A stretch of DNA of 64,000 bases, taken from positions 86,615,968-86,679,967 of the forward strand of contig CM024761.1 of assembly GCA_014218235.1 (NCBI GenBank), given 5' to 3'. Source of the DNA: Colocasia esculenta. Lineage: Eukaryota; Streptophyta; Magnoliopsida; Alismatales; Araceae. Shown one piece after another: positions 22,080 through 33,387 of the stretch. The notes under the pieces were generated by a model. It saw only the letters and a program-made list of their open reading frames with translations. It did no database searches and was not told the origin of the DNA. Position 1 is the stretch's first letter, and every line of letters begins with the position of its first letter. The translations under genes and the position numbers were made by a program.

Positions 22080-22847
22080 ATGTGTCAGGTATAGTGGATG
22101 TTTATTTGCCTATTGATATGCATCAGGCTTGTTGGACATCATTTTGAAATCCCCACGTCGTATTAGTTGGACGTGCATTCCACTTGATCAATTGTTTGCC
22201 ATTTTTATTTTAATTTGTCAGGATCAATATTTTAAATCGTGTCACAAAGCTTGGACGTGAATTACACTCACTCCTTTGGCTGTACAATTGATCCTTTTGA
22301 AAGACATCCCGGCTTCTGGAAACACATTTCAACTCTCCATGTCAGCCTCCCTGATGCACATTAAATCACTATATATAGCCAGTCAGACGTGAATTAACTT
22401 CCCTATTTTTGAATGTCATTCTGGTAATTTTCTTTCTCAATTTTTAAAAATCATTGTTGCGTATTTCAAATTGTGTCATGTCATCTAGACGTAAATTCCT
22501 ATTTATAATTATGTCATTTGGCATGTTTCCTATTTGATTTTGAAAATTTGGAATTGACACCAGCCTTGTTAGATGCGATTTTTAGTTCTTATTTCTATTC
22601 CAATCGATTGTTTTGAAATTGATCAATCATTTTTTAGAGATGACTAGTACGTCAGATGCCATTTCTAGTTGCTATTCCTATCAAAATTAATCATTTTGAA
22701 AGACTTCAGTCCATTTAGACACTAATTCGACTTGATATTCTAGTTGAACTCCTTACCAAACTTTGAGCTTCTTTGAAAGTTGTCCAAGAACTCAGATGCC
22801 TTTTTAATCCATGTCAGCTAATTTCAACGTGAATTTTGCTCATACTT
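22080..22847. repeat. degenerate repeat stretch with GGACGTGAATT-like words
   Basis: The word TTGGACGTGAATT and decayed forms (GACGTAAATTCC, GATGCGATTTTTAG, GATGCCATTTCTAG) recur about ten times at irregular spacing of 35-130 bp, usually followed by AT-rich text with ATCATTTTGAAA. It looks like a worn tandem or dispersed array next to LTR fragment G. Confidence 0.45.
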
Positions 22848-24709
22848 TGTAACATCCTTCTTTTCCCTTGGTCAGCAACCTTCTATTGAGGTTGTGACGC
22901 TTGGCTGTCGCCTTCTGAAGGCGACAGGGTGGTCGTCGCGTTCTTGTTGGGAATGCGACGGGCATGCTATTGCATTCACCCTCTGACCGCAGCATGCAAA
23001 TTTTTGTCATCTTGCTGTCGGGCTTGTTGTGATAGGTGTCAACCTCTGTCAATGGGAAGGCGACAGGGTAGATGTCGTGATCATGTGTCAGCTCTACGAG
23101 GTTGACACCTGGTGTTTCTGTTGGTCAGTTTGTCCTTGAACATGGGATCGCGACGGGTTGGCCGTTACGTTCACTTCAGTGAACGCGACAGGCAAGTTGT
23201 CGTGTTCTCATCGCCAAGGCTTAAATCGACCCAAGCGACAGAACACTCTTCTTCTTCGTCCCTTCACCTTTTTCTCCTTGCTCCCGTGCCTGTGGGTGTG
23301 TCTGCTCCGTGGGGAATGTTTGAGGGAGTTTGTGAGGGTGTGAGCTTGGAAGGGTGGTGGTGTGAGGGTTTTCTCACCCGGTGAAGGTAGGTTTGGCTTG
23401 CTTTGCTTAAGGTTTTTCCCCTTCTCAATTCTCCTCTCACTGTGGCTTCCTCTCCTTGTGGTGGATCCTCTTGCTCGGTTCGTGAAGGAGGACGTTCGTG
23501 GCTCGTGGATGGCATCTCCGAGGGAGTTGGAGTGAGGAGGAGGGTTGCAAGCCTACGAGAAGACCCCATTGGGGTGGATCTTCTATTTGAGGTAGGGATG
23601 CCTAAACCTCCCCCTAGTTCTATCATGATAGGGCCCAAACCCCTTCTTCTAAGCCTAGAATCATGCTAGGTATTACATGTTTTCCTGTGGTTCTGTGTAA
23701 TGTTTGCATGGTGCTTGTTTTGCATGGATCCATACTTGGCTTGGGGTTTGCATGATGTGAGACCCTTGTTGCAAGTGAGGCTAGTGAGTTTAGATTTCTT
23801 CCCTTGGCATGCATGGGTGCTCATATGGGTGGTTTGGACTCAATCGACCTGTTTATTTCGCTATCCATGCTCCCCTCCCCAAGATGTGTTTGTATGGGTG
23901 GTGTATGGCCTGAAGGGGGTGCCCACGGGTGTGCAAAACCTGTGGTCGCGACATGGATGGTGTCGCGACCCAGGTCGCGACACCTCAACACATCGCCTTC
24001 AGGTTGAGGAAGCGACGACCACCCTGTCGCATTCTGGTCGCGATAGGGTGGCCGTCGCGTTCTCTTCGGGTTTTTATACCGTGTGTGCTTGGAGGTCTCA
24101 GGTGGTTACCTGGGCCTCTGTGGTCGCGACAACGTCCTGGTCGCGACTTGGTCGTGACGGGTATCTTGTCACCTTCTTGAACCAGATCGCGACAGACAGT
24201 CTGTCCCCTTTAGGTGGCGACAGCCTATGCGTCACCTTCTCAGATAGAGAAGGGACTTAGCGATCTGTTCGGAGTTTTCATTCCACTGTGACTCTATTTT
24301 TTGGGCACCTGTTCTATTCCTAGTGCAGTGCTACCCTAGTCTTTTGCCCGATGCTAGGCAGAAGAGGGCTTGTCTAAGAGACGGGTTGTTACCGTTCCTG
24401 GGACCCCCGGTCCCCCCGCACCTGTTAGAGGGAGTTCTCCGGGTGGTGGGTTTTGCTCGAGTCACACACACTAGTAGAAGAGGGGAAAACGATGGGGACA
24501 GCGGCGTTGAGTCATTTGTAGAGCTCTCTTAGCTGGATCTGTGTCGCTGAGGTGGTTGTGGTGCTCTTTCGGTGTGGACCAACTAGTCCTTTCTCACTAC
24601 CTCACTCTATGTGGGTCCGGAATTACTTAGAGGGGCCAGGCATGGGACAGTAGTCCGGACTGACTATGGCTGTAGTGGTCCTCGTCGTCCAGACACATTA
24701 ACCTAAACA
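22848..24709 (+). mobile_element. LTR fragment G (same LTR family as D and E, plus orientation)
   Basis: Starts TGTAACATCC. The start resembles the minus-strand start of element E's LTR, and 24370-24590 is homologous in reverse to 28720-28980 in E. It breaks at 24710, where element D begins, so the rest would lie to the right of D, outside the window. It carries dense GTCGCGAC/GAACGCGAC words at 22890-23240 and 23940-24240, including an 11+1+11 perfect hairpin at 22905-22927. Confidence 0.6.
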
Positions 24710-26748
24710 TGTGCCTGATCCGACTCCACCTCCCGCGAATGAGCTGAAGCCTCGCAAGGGATATCATTCACACAAATCCGTAGAAATATAAAGGAAACTG
24801 CTGAAATATATTATAAGATTGACATCTGACAAATATTTACAAGGAATTTACAGAGCCATTTCTCAACTATAACCAGACACAACTACAACAACAACCTTGG
24901 GCATACCCCGAGGTGTACAAAGAAAGAAAATTACACTACTGGAAGTGCAGACCCTCCACCGCTATGGTGCGGCTTGGAACTAGACGAGGGGTGAGAAGCC
25001 TCCTGCTCTCCCTCACCTGAAAGGAGTAGGGGTGAGCCTCACAAGTCATTGGCTCAGTAGGGAAACTCCCCTAGAAACTGAGCAAACCAAACTCACAAAT
25101 GACAACAGCAGGAATCTATGCTAGCATTATATATATACTATCTAAGCAAGATATTAAGCTGTAAATTCTACTTACCACACAGACGCTATCACTAACAACA
25201 GTAGGAACCAAGTGTACATGGTAAAGTTGGAAACCTAAACTCAACTCGGGCCATGAAGACTGGTTCGCAACAGCAGCTACTGACTCGGACAAACCACACA
25301 AGACTACCTCTCAGTCTCGCAGCCACGGACGAAAGGTCCAGCTGCTGCTCCACTAGGACAAACCAAGAAACTGTGGAGTCAACCAACACCACTCCTGCAG
25401 ACCACACTACCACAGGCCAATGCCTGGTTCCTTTAGGGACTCCGGCCTGAGCTCCCTAAAGTGAGGCACTGGAAAACAAGACTAGCTGGGGCCCAGTATG
25501 TCTACTGGTGTCCATAACCCCCAACCACGAACGTGCTACAACTCCACACAAGAGTGAGGGTGTTCAGGAAGACGACACAGACCTCGATGGTACACAAGTA
25601 CTGGGACAATTCCCGAGCACACACACGTGCTTGGCTCACAAAAAACCTAGGGCTCCCAACTAAAGAGGAAACCATGGTAGGCGTCGTACTACTCGACACG
25701 CACACATAAACCACGTGCATACCGCACAATTCTTGAGAAACCCTACGTCAACCATGTGAACACCACGCCAACCACGCACACGATACACTCCCCGAGTGCT
25801 ACAGATGCCAACATACCACTTACCATTACCATTCACAACAATTCACTATAATTGGATAACCACGTTAGCATGGGCAGAAATAAAGCCCCTCGGACCTGTT
25901 AACGCGACAGGGTCCCATTTCGCCTACTGAACGCGACGCCCCGATAGGCCACGTTCAGAAGCAGAATGCGACGGGTCGGCTATCGCATTCTGAACGCGAC
26001 AACCTGATCCGTCGCCTTCACAGGAGAAACCCTAATCCAGGAACCCTTCGCCGGATCTCCTCCACAAACCCTGTAAACCGGTGTTTTTATCCATTTTTCA
26101 TGCTTTAATGTATGCCCTAGCATGGTATCTATAGTTTGTAAAGCATGTAATGCGTTAAACACTCCACACACACAATCCACACTTTGAAACAAGGTGGAAT
26201 TTCCCTACCTCTGCAAAGAACGCAAAGAACGAGACCCACACTGCATTTCCCCCACTCCACACTACGTCCTTGCGGTGAGAACATGCCAAAAACACCTCCA
26301 AAATGTCAGATCGCCCTTCACCGCAACAAAATCTCCTACCCTGGCCGAGCAGAGCTTGCAAAAGCTCTGTTCGATCAAAACCTACTTTAAAATGCTGCTC
26401 AGTTGGGAATGCAACGCACCACATCGTCGTGACCTGAACACGACGTAGGAGGCTGTCGCCTTCCCGCTTATGACATCAGCAAGCTGCCCAGTGTGCGACA
26501 CGCGGTGCACATGTAGACGACGACTCAAGATGACAGTTCCATGAACGTGACACCCAAGACCGTCACTTTCAGAATGCGACACTCCTCACTGTCGCGTTTA
26601 CAGACAGTGAACAGGTAGGCACTTTGGGCCCAACCTGTCGGCCCACTATGCCCCGAAAACCTACGCGAACGCCTGCTACACACACTGCTGGGCCACACAT
26701 GGGCCTCCATAACCATTAAGCCACGATCTGAACGGTCAATACGCTACA
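24710..26748 (-). repeat. element D 3' LTR
   Basis: On the minus strand it starts TGTAGCGTATTG, just after a TTCCTCGCAATT stretch like that next to E's LTR. It carries AACGCGAC/GTCGCGTT words at 25890-26030 and 26400-26600. Confidence 0.65.
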
Positions 26749-26856
26749 TTACGATCACCTAAAAGAAATTTCTTCCTCGCAATTTAAGACTGAAACTTGA
26801 CACTAAAAACATTCAATTAAACATGCATAGTACTATCACCTAAAAGAACTAAAGAC

Positions 26857-27417
26857 TTACTCAAACAAGTATGGATATGCTTTCATCATTTCATCAGCTA
26901 GTTCCCATGTATCTTCTCCGCCCTGTCTATTTTCCCATCTGACTTTCACTAGTTCAATTTCTTTATTTCTGAGTTTCTGGGTTCTGCGACCTGTGATTTG
27001 CACTGGATATTCTGGCATTGTCATGTCTGACATCAAATCATTTCTTTCTTTGATAACTACCACGGGTAGGATCTCTGATATCCTTCTGAGCAGTGAGACG
27101 TGAAACACGTCATGTGATCATAAAATCTGCTGGCAAATCTAATCTGTAAGTTGTTTCACCAATTCTTTCTTTTATTTGGAACGGGTCGACATATCTTGGA
27201 CTCAATTTGCCTCTTTTGCTAAACCTGAGCACACTTTTAGTAGGAGAAACTTTCAAAAAGACATAATCTCTGACTTCAAACTACAAAGGCCTGCGTCTTG
27301 CATCTGCATAACTCTTCTGGCGACTTTACGTTGTCTGAAGTTTTTCTTTGATAAACTTTACTGTCTCTGCACATTGTTGGATCAACTCTGGACCCATAAC
27401 CTATCTCTCGCCCAACT
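26857..27417 (-). pseudogene. element D pol C-terminus (integrase end)
   Basis: Read on the minus strand: RQKSYAD near 27310, VFLKVSPTKSVLRFSKRGKLSPRYV at 27280-27190, IGETTYRLDLPAD near 27140, FHVSLLRRISEI at 27100, then VRWENRQGGEDTWELADEMM and PYLFE before a TAA at 26857. This is the integrase C-terminal and chromodomain-like tail of Ty3/gypsy chromoviruses. At least three frame or stop breaks are present. Confidence 0.8.
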
Positions 27418-30400
27418 TGTAATGACCCGACCTCCCAGACCCCCCCACTAGGGACCTCGAAGGTCGTGCCGCCACCCAAGGATTCGAAGACCGAAAGGTT
27501 AGAATTTAGTCTAGTGAGATAAGCAATGAATTCAAATAACTATAACAAGAAAGTTCACATTCATAAAGAGATTATGTACAACAGTCCCAAATAAGGTACA
27601 GGTACAGAAAGAAGGTGCAGTCCTTAAGGCATACCCCGAGGAATTGCAAAAAGGTCCACTCTCAACTCACGGTACAAGTGCTCATGCTCACAACTCACAC
27701 TACTGGCAACGCACGTTGACAAGTCGCCACCACTACCGTCTGGCAACGAACTCCTGCGCAAGCGAGTCCCTACCTGAAAAAAGTAGGGGTTGAGCCTCTC
27801 GAACAGGCTCAGTAGGATAACCAGTCCCTTACCAGCTAGCGCAGCAGGAACTCCACAAAGCGGAAGCAAAACTACTCTAAAAAGTAGTAAAGCGGGAAAC
27901 ACCTACTGCAGAGTAATACCAAGCAGTGGAACAGAGAAATGCCAAAACCCACAACCAAAGTCGTGCCAACACGACTCTCGCAGAACTAGCGGAGTCAAAC
28001 ACATGCATAATCAACAACGCGCACACACCCACCGAGACAAGGAGCTCACGAAACACCGGAGCAACCACGTGAGACCAGAGTCTCACGACCAAGCACCACT
28101 CCCGGACCTCCACGAGGTCGGGAAGGAACAACTAGGTGTCACCACGAGAGACACCGAACAACTACGTGAGAAGCACCGTCTCACCACAGGCACGGCAACC
28201 TCTGACCTCCACCAGGTCGAGGGCCCACAAGCAGAACCACCCTGCACCTCGGATACAGCAAGAGGTCATGGAAGCACACAATCCAGTGCCACCACAGACG
28301 GCACCGAGGAACGGGTTACTAAAAACAGCAGTCAGGTGTCTACATAAGACACCCTGAGAGAACCTGCAGAACGGAAGCCACTAAACATGGCCCACGAGGC
28401 AAAACCAACAGAGCTCACGGAAACTAGACACAACCAAGCTACAACCACCGTGTAGGCTAGCGCAACTAGACTCACTTAGAAACAACGTCAACCACCATCA
28501 CAACACGAACAACCAAGCTACCGCCACAGGCAGCTAAGAGAGGGACACACAGTCCACCCCTCTTGCTCGCCAGCCGCTGACTCCTGCCTACAACGACCCC
28601 GGTAGAGTGAGGCTAGCAAGCCACAGCAAAGAACAACCACAACCACCACAGTCCGGCCGAACTGCGGCCCCACGACTAACCTCCCTACGCGGCTCCGGAA
28701 CAAACGCAGAGCGAGGCAGTGAGAAGGACTAGCTGGTCCACACTGGAAGAGCACCTCAACCACCTTGGCGCGGCGACCCAGACCCTGCTAAGAGAGCTCT
28801 ATAAACAACTCTACGCCGCTGTCCCCACCATTTTCCCCTTCAGCTCCAAGTTCGTGACTTGAGCACGCCTGCCGCCCGGAGAACTCCCTCTAACACGGGG
28901 CTGGGGGTCCCAGGAAACGGTAACAACCTGTCTCGTGGACAAGCCCTCAAGTGCCTACCACTTGGCGAACAGAGAACTAGTGGGGCAACCACCACAGAAA
29001 CGACATAGTTGGCTTGTAACCAAGACAAGCCCAGCAGGCACAGGCACGCATGGCACCCCTTCCGGAAACCCTCAGAAGGGCCGTCGGCCAACTAAGGCAC
29101 AAACCACAGCCAGAAACTAGGTAACCAGAATGCGGCCACAGGTGCGTCGCCTTCTGAGCAAGAAGGCGAAGACCAACCTGTCGCCACCAGGTCGCGACGA
29201 CCAGGGTGCCGCCTACAGACCTGAACGTGACGTATCGACCCATCGCGTTCTGCATTAGAAGGCTGAACCCCAAAGTAGGTCATCAGACCCACAGCCAGCT
29301 AACGCCAAAACCTGAAGGCGACATGGATCATGTCGTAACGAGAAAGCGACACACAGGGTTTCGCCTTCAGACACATAATGCGGCATATCGAACCGTCGCG
29401 TTCCTCATCTCAAGGGAGGGCCCTTGGGGCAAACCACCGCAAGGCCCACACCCCAAAGAGCCACAAGGCCAAAGCCTTAAACATGAGGAGTGGCCTCGTG
29501 CCAAGTTGGTAAGACCTCCCTCTAACCAACTTGGACATGAGCCATCCTCCGCCACGATCGGAAATTGTAAACAGAGGGCAGAGGGGAACGGGACAACTAA
29601 CCTGTCGCCACCAGAACGCGACAGGTTACCCGTCGCCTTCTGTCTGGTGTCGCGACAGCTAGCCTGTCGCGACCTCAGACATAAGCCCGAACGAAGCATT
29701 GGGGCCACCCCATGGTCCCCCAAGCTACACTACCACCTCCAAACAAGAGAGGGAGGGAAGCACACCATGAAAGCAACTAAAAGAGGGATCAAGGGGCATC
29801 AATGCTAGCTCTCCTCACCCACACATAACATGCACAAAGCTTAAACACATGGAAGGAGCACCACCGACAAGCATCCGCCCGTGCAAACCACAACAACACT
29901 ACGAGCACAGGGCGGATCGCTCCAAAACAAGCTCCATCCACACCAACAGGTATGAGAGCAAGAGATCCCTACAGATTTTGAAGAACCAAACCCACGAAGG
30001 TCCTTCACGACAACATGACTACCTCCTCCTCGCTCCACCGCTCCGCCACGAGCTTGCCGGCGACTCCACCACGCCCAAGCCACCGGAGGAAGAACAGGGA
30101 AGCCTCCCCACCTCGGAGAGGAGGAGGGAAGAAGAAGGGGAAGAAAAGAGAAGAAATAGGCGCATGCCACATTTAAGGCCTCAGAACTGAGGTCGCGACA
30201 GGATGCCTATCACGTCCTCAACCAGAACGCGACGCCTACCTCGTCGCCTTCTCAAAAGTTTCAACAGGTCTTCTGCCAGGCTCACAGCCTTCAGACCACG
30301 TGTCACACATACATGTTACTCAGGTGAACGCGACAGTTGGCACGTCGCCTTAACACCTACGCTGCAGACACGTGGCACACCAGCCAATAGACAACGGGAA

Positions 30401-30528
30401 CGCGACACAAGGGCCATCACCTTCTCAACTAGAAGGCGACAGGGAACACGTCACGTTCAGAATGCGACACCCCAATCCATCGCGATTCCAAGGACAACAC
30501 CAAGGAAGCCAAAACCCAGAATGTTACA
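27418..30528 (-). repeat. element E 3' LTR
   Basis: Edges TGTAATGACC...GTTACA on the plus strand (TGTAAC...ATTACA on minus). Words of the type AACGCGACAGG, GTCGCGACC and AAGGCGAC cluster at 30190-30490, 29590-29690 and 29130-29420. Confidence 0.75.
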
Positions 30529-32188
30529 ATACATCCAAAAAAAAAATAATTTCATCCTCGAAATTAAGGGCGAAACCCGGTCTGAGAAAACAACAGGTGC
30601 AAAGGGACCACTAAGTCGAACCGTGACTTTTCGGTGGTCGCCACCATGACCCTGCCACAAAGGGAGTGCCTAACCAGACATCCGACAGCTCACAGAGCAC
30701 ACACCAACCAGCGCTGAGCACACTATCAGATGTCGACAATTCCACAAGTGCGATGCGCACAAAATCGACCAGAAACACTGAAATCGCCAGTCAGAAAGCC
30801 ACGACTGAGCCCTCAACAGTCCATGTTGTTGAGACCAATCGGTCAGTAACTCACTCTGTCACCAACAACTAGACAGAGGTCCAGCTACTGACGGCGAACC
30901 GAGAAATCACCAAGAGGTCAATCACAATACTCTGTTGAATGGCTCCATACATCTAGCAATAGCTAGTCCCTACGGCAAGGCCAAACGAGAGCTTCTTAAT
31001 AATGACCCAGAACCAAGCGGAAAACACACACGTGGAGAACCAACGGCGAGCTAGAGAGTGTCCGCCGGCACCACTAGATCTTACCCAGATTGTCCTCGTG
31101 GTTCGACAAGGACACATAACGACTGTGGAGCAACAGAAAGCTAAACCACATCCTCCACAGGCACATGTGCATAGACAAAACCAAGGAAGACGTCTGAGGT
31201 TGGCAAGGCCAGACAACTCAAGACGTCGGAAAACTGCATGGGAAAGGAAAAAAAACTACAGAGGTCGAAGATAGCATGTCGACCTCAAAGGGAACCAAAC
31301 CGAAGCAAGGTACCACGACCGAACACACTCACTCCCCAATGCAAGAGGAAAACCCAGACACAGGCCACGACCCAAGTCTGACGTACCACCGATAGGGCTA
31401 TCTAGACAGGGCAAAGCAGCCACCCCACAGCGGTAACGGTACAGCCATAAGGCATCGTCCAGCACAAGGTGTCCTAGAGGGGAAAAGCTCAACGCCTCCA
31501 ACACTGAGCAAACTCATGAAATAATGCACGGAGCTCACGATCAGGAAATACAACACAACACACGTTGCTCACACAAGCACTAGGAGCCACCCAAAGTGCA
31601 ATACAATGCACTAGGGCTCCAGACGGCCTGAAAAATAAACCACTCAAGCACGAGCAGAGGGTGCCACCACCAGCACCAAACCTTGGCAAGATGCAACACA
31701 GTTGCACCAACGGCCGAAACAACATGGCTAATAGGAAAGATTGTCCGCAAGAGACCTGTCAAAAGCCACCCATAAGAAACCGCAAGCCAAAAAGAGTAGA
31801 ACAGGCCACACTGGCCAAGAATCCTCAAGGCATAAGGACACAAAACATCGAAAAAGAAACACGCTCCAGGTGCAGTACACAACCGCACCAATGGCCTGAA
31901 ACGACTCAAGGCCACATAAAGGGACTCTCCACCAGAGACCCACCAGAGAAACGCCCAAAAAACTAACAGCTTCAAGAGCGCAACAACCATATTGGCTATT
32001 AGAAGCTCGCAAACACAGGGCACCGCTCCTACCACCACAGGTGGGGAGGCCACACGCCCAACGACGACAAGTGCCTCCAAAGCACAGCTGAGGCAGAAGA
32101 GAAACATGCACCGGAACGATGCCTGCACAAGCAAGCCAAACAGAAGAACACCCGGTGCCGCCTCACACTGAACACAGGGCATGCTGCC
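30529..32188 (-). other. element E interior, no coding recognised
   Basis: Starts with an A-run and TCATCCTCGAAATTAAGG, matching the place of a 3' end of internal region. Two imperfect direct copies of roughly 170 bp occur between about 31640 and 31970 (compare GTTGCACCAACGGCCGAAAC and ACCGCACCAATGGCCTGAAA). Open frames here are by-products of the biased composition and show no domain. Confidence 0.55.
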
Positions 32189-33387
32189 TGTCACGCCCCG
32201 ACCCGGAATATCGGAACGCGAGGCAGTTGCAAGTAAATGGTATAAGCGAGTACTAGACATCAAACCATTGCACAGTGAATAATACTAAAGCGAATTCATT
32301 TCATTAATAACTTTTCAATGTCTAGTTACAACCACTAATATCAGAGCCAATCTATAGGGCCCATTTACATTGAAATAAAGCAAAAGACTAAACTTCAAAC
32401 CTAACTACTACAACGTTAAACATAGCAATAGGACGCTAGGGTACTCATGACATCACTCCCGGTCATTCCCGTCCTCTTGAGTGTATGGTTCATCCTCGGT
32501 CTCACCTGAGAATACAATGACAAATAATGCAGGGTGAGCGAACATTGCCCAGTAGGACTTAAACCTCAGGCTCAAGCAGGCTTTAGGTAATTAATGCATT
32601 AAAGGCAGAGTAACTAATGATAGAACAGGAGAGAGTCAAGTAAAAAAAAATCTAGTATGACAGTACGTGAACGAAATAGCAAGACTTTCCAAAATAGCAC
32701 ACGTGTCGGGAATAGCACAATAATAGCAAGATAGCATAAGGTCAAGTATAGCAAGATGGCCATAGTATAAATAGCACAACGAGTATATCATAGCACAACG
32801 AGTATAGCATAGCACTTTGTTGTCAATGGACAGCGAGAGAACATATCACTTTTGATTGTCATTTAGATAGTTGATATACATAGCACTTAAGTGTAATGCC
32901 AAACACTCTGATCATTTAACTCCCATGGGCACTAGCACTTTCGGGCGCACATCCGAGGACCAGATCGGGCCCTTTATATATTGCCAGGCATTGGTTATAT
33001 TGTTTATCTTTAGACAATCCGTCAATGGTCAATATAGAGTACCAAGAAGTAGATGAGAGCACTATGAATAGAGGAGATAGTAGAGTGAACGTGAATAGAT
33101 GGCGAGTAGAGTATATATGAGAGTTAGTGGACCTTGCACATGAAACGTCGAGTAACGAGCGATAGTAACAGTTGCACAACACGTGCACATGGTGTTGGCA
33201 GTCAGGCGGAACTCACGACCTTACTAGGTGCCATGTTAAGCACAGGTCCAGAGGTCCGGCGTGACTCATGACAAGAGTGAATTTCTAATAGCCGTTTGGA
33301 CCATATTGATCCCTAAAGGGTGTAATAGGTGTTAGGGTACAACCGGTTCGTCGACTATGTAGGAATCTATGGACAGAGGAGACTTAC
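32189..33387 (-). repeat. element B 3' LTR, left piece
   Basis: Homologous to 53402-53987 and 63633-64000. Between 32680 and 32820 it carries many degenerate copies of ATAGCACAA/TATAGCA. Cut at 33387/33388 by element A. Confidence 0.92.

Larger units (their letters stand above)
24710..27417 (-). mobile_element. element D: gypsy retrotransposon, 3' part only
   Basis: Left (3') LTR 24710-26748, then a short gap and the C-terminal end of pol reading leftward. It is cut at 27418 by element E; the rest of D lies beyond the window. The LTR has weak homology to that of E (shared AGGCATACCCCGAGG-like and AGTAGGGGT blocks near the left edge). The left boundary is approximate and no target duplication can be checked. 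Confidence 0.7.
27418..32188 (-). mobile_element. element E: gypsy-type element with apparently non-coding interior
   Basis: A left LTR (27418-30528) is followed by 1660 bp of interior until element B starts at 32189; the remainder would lie to the right of B. The interior next to the LTR holds no pol sequence on either strand, unlike D where pol ends about 110 bp from its LTR. The whole stretch 27.6-32.1 kb is rich in A and C and poor in T on the plus strand. The likeliest reading is a large non-autonomous derivative; an element with a long 3' untranslated region is the alternative. The 5 bases left of it are CAACT; the partner copy is off-window. Confidence 0.65.

Noticed and set aside
22890..30490. 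Regularly recurring GTCGCGAC words as a possible CRISPR-like array
   Set aside because: Spacing is irregular, units are degenerate, and they sit in LTRs of a plant genome.
31580..32263. 227-codon open frame on the minus strand
   Set aside because: It crosses the border between elements E and B, lies in T-poor sequence that lacks stops by composition, and shows no domain.
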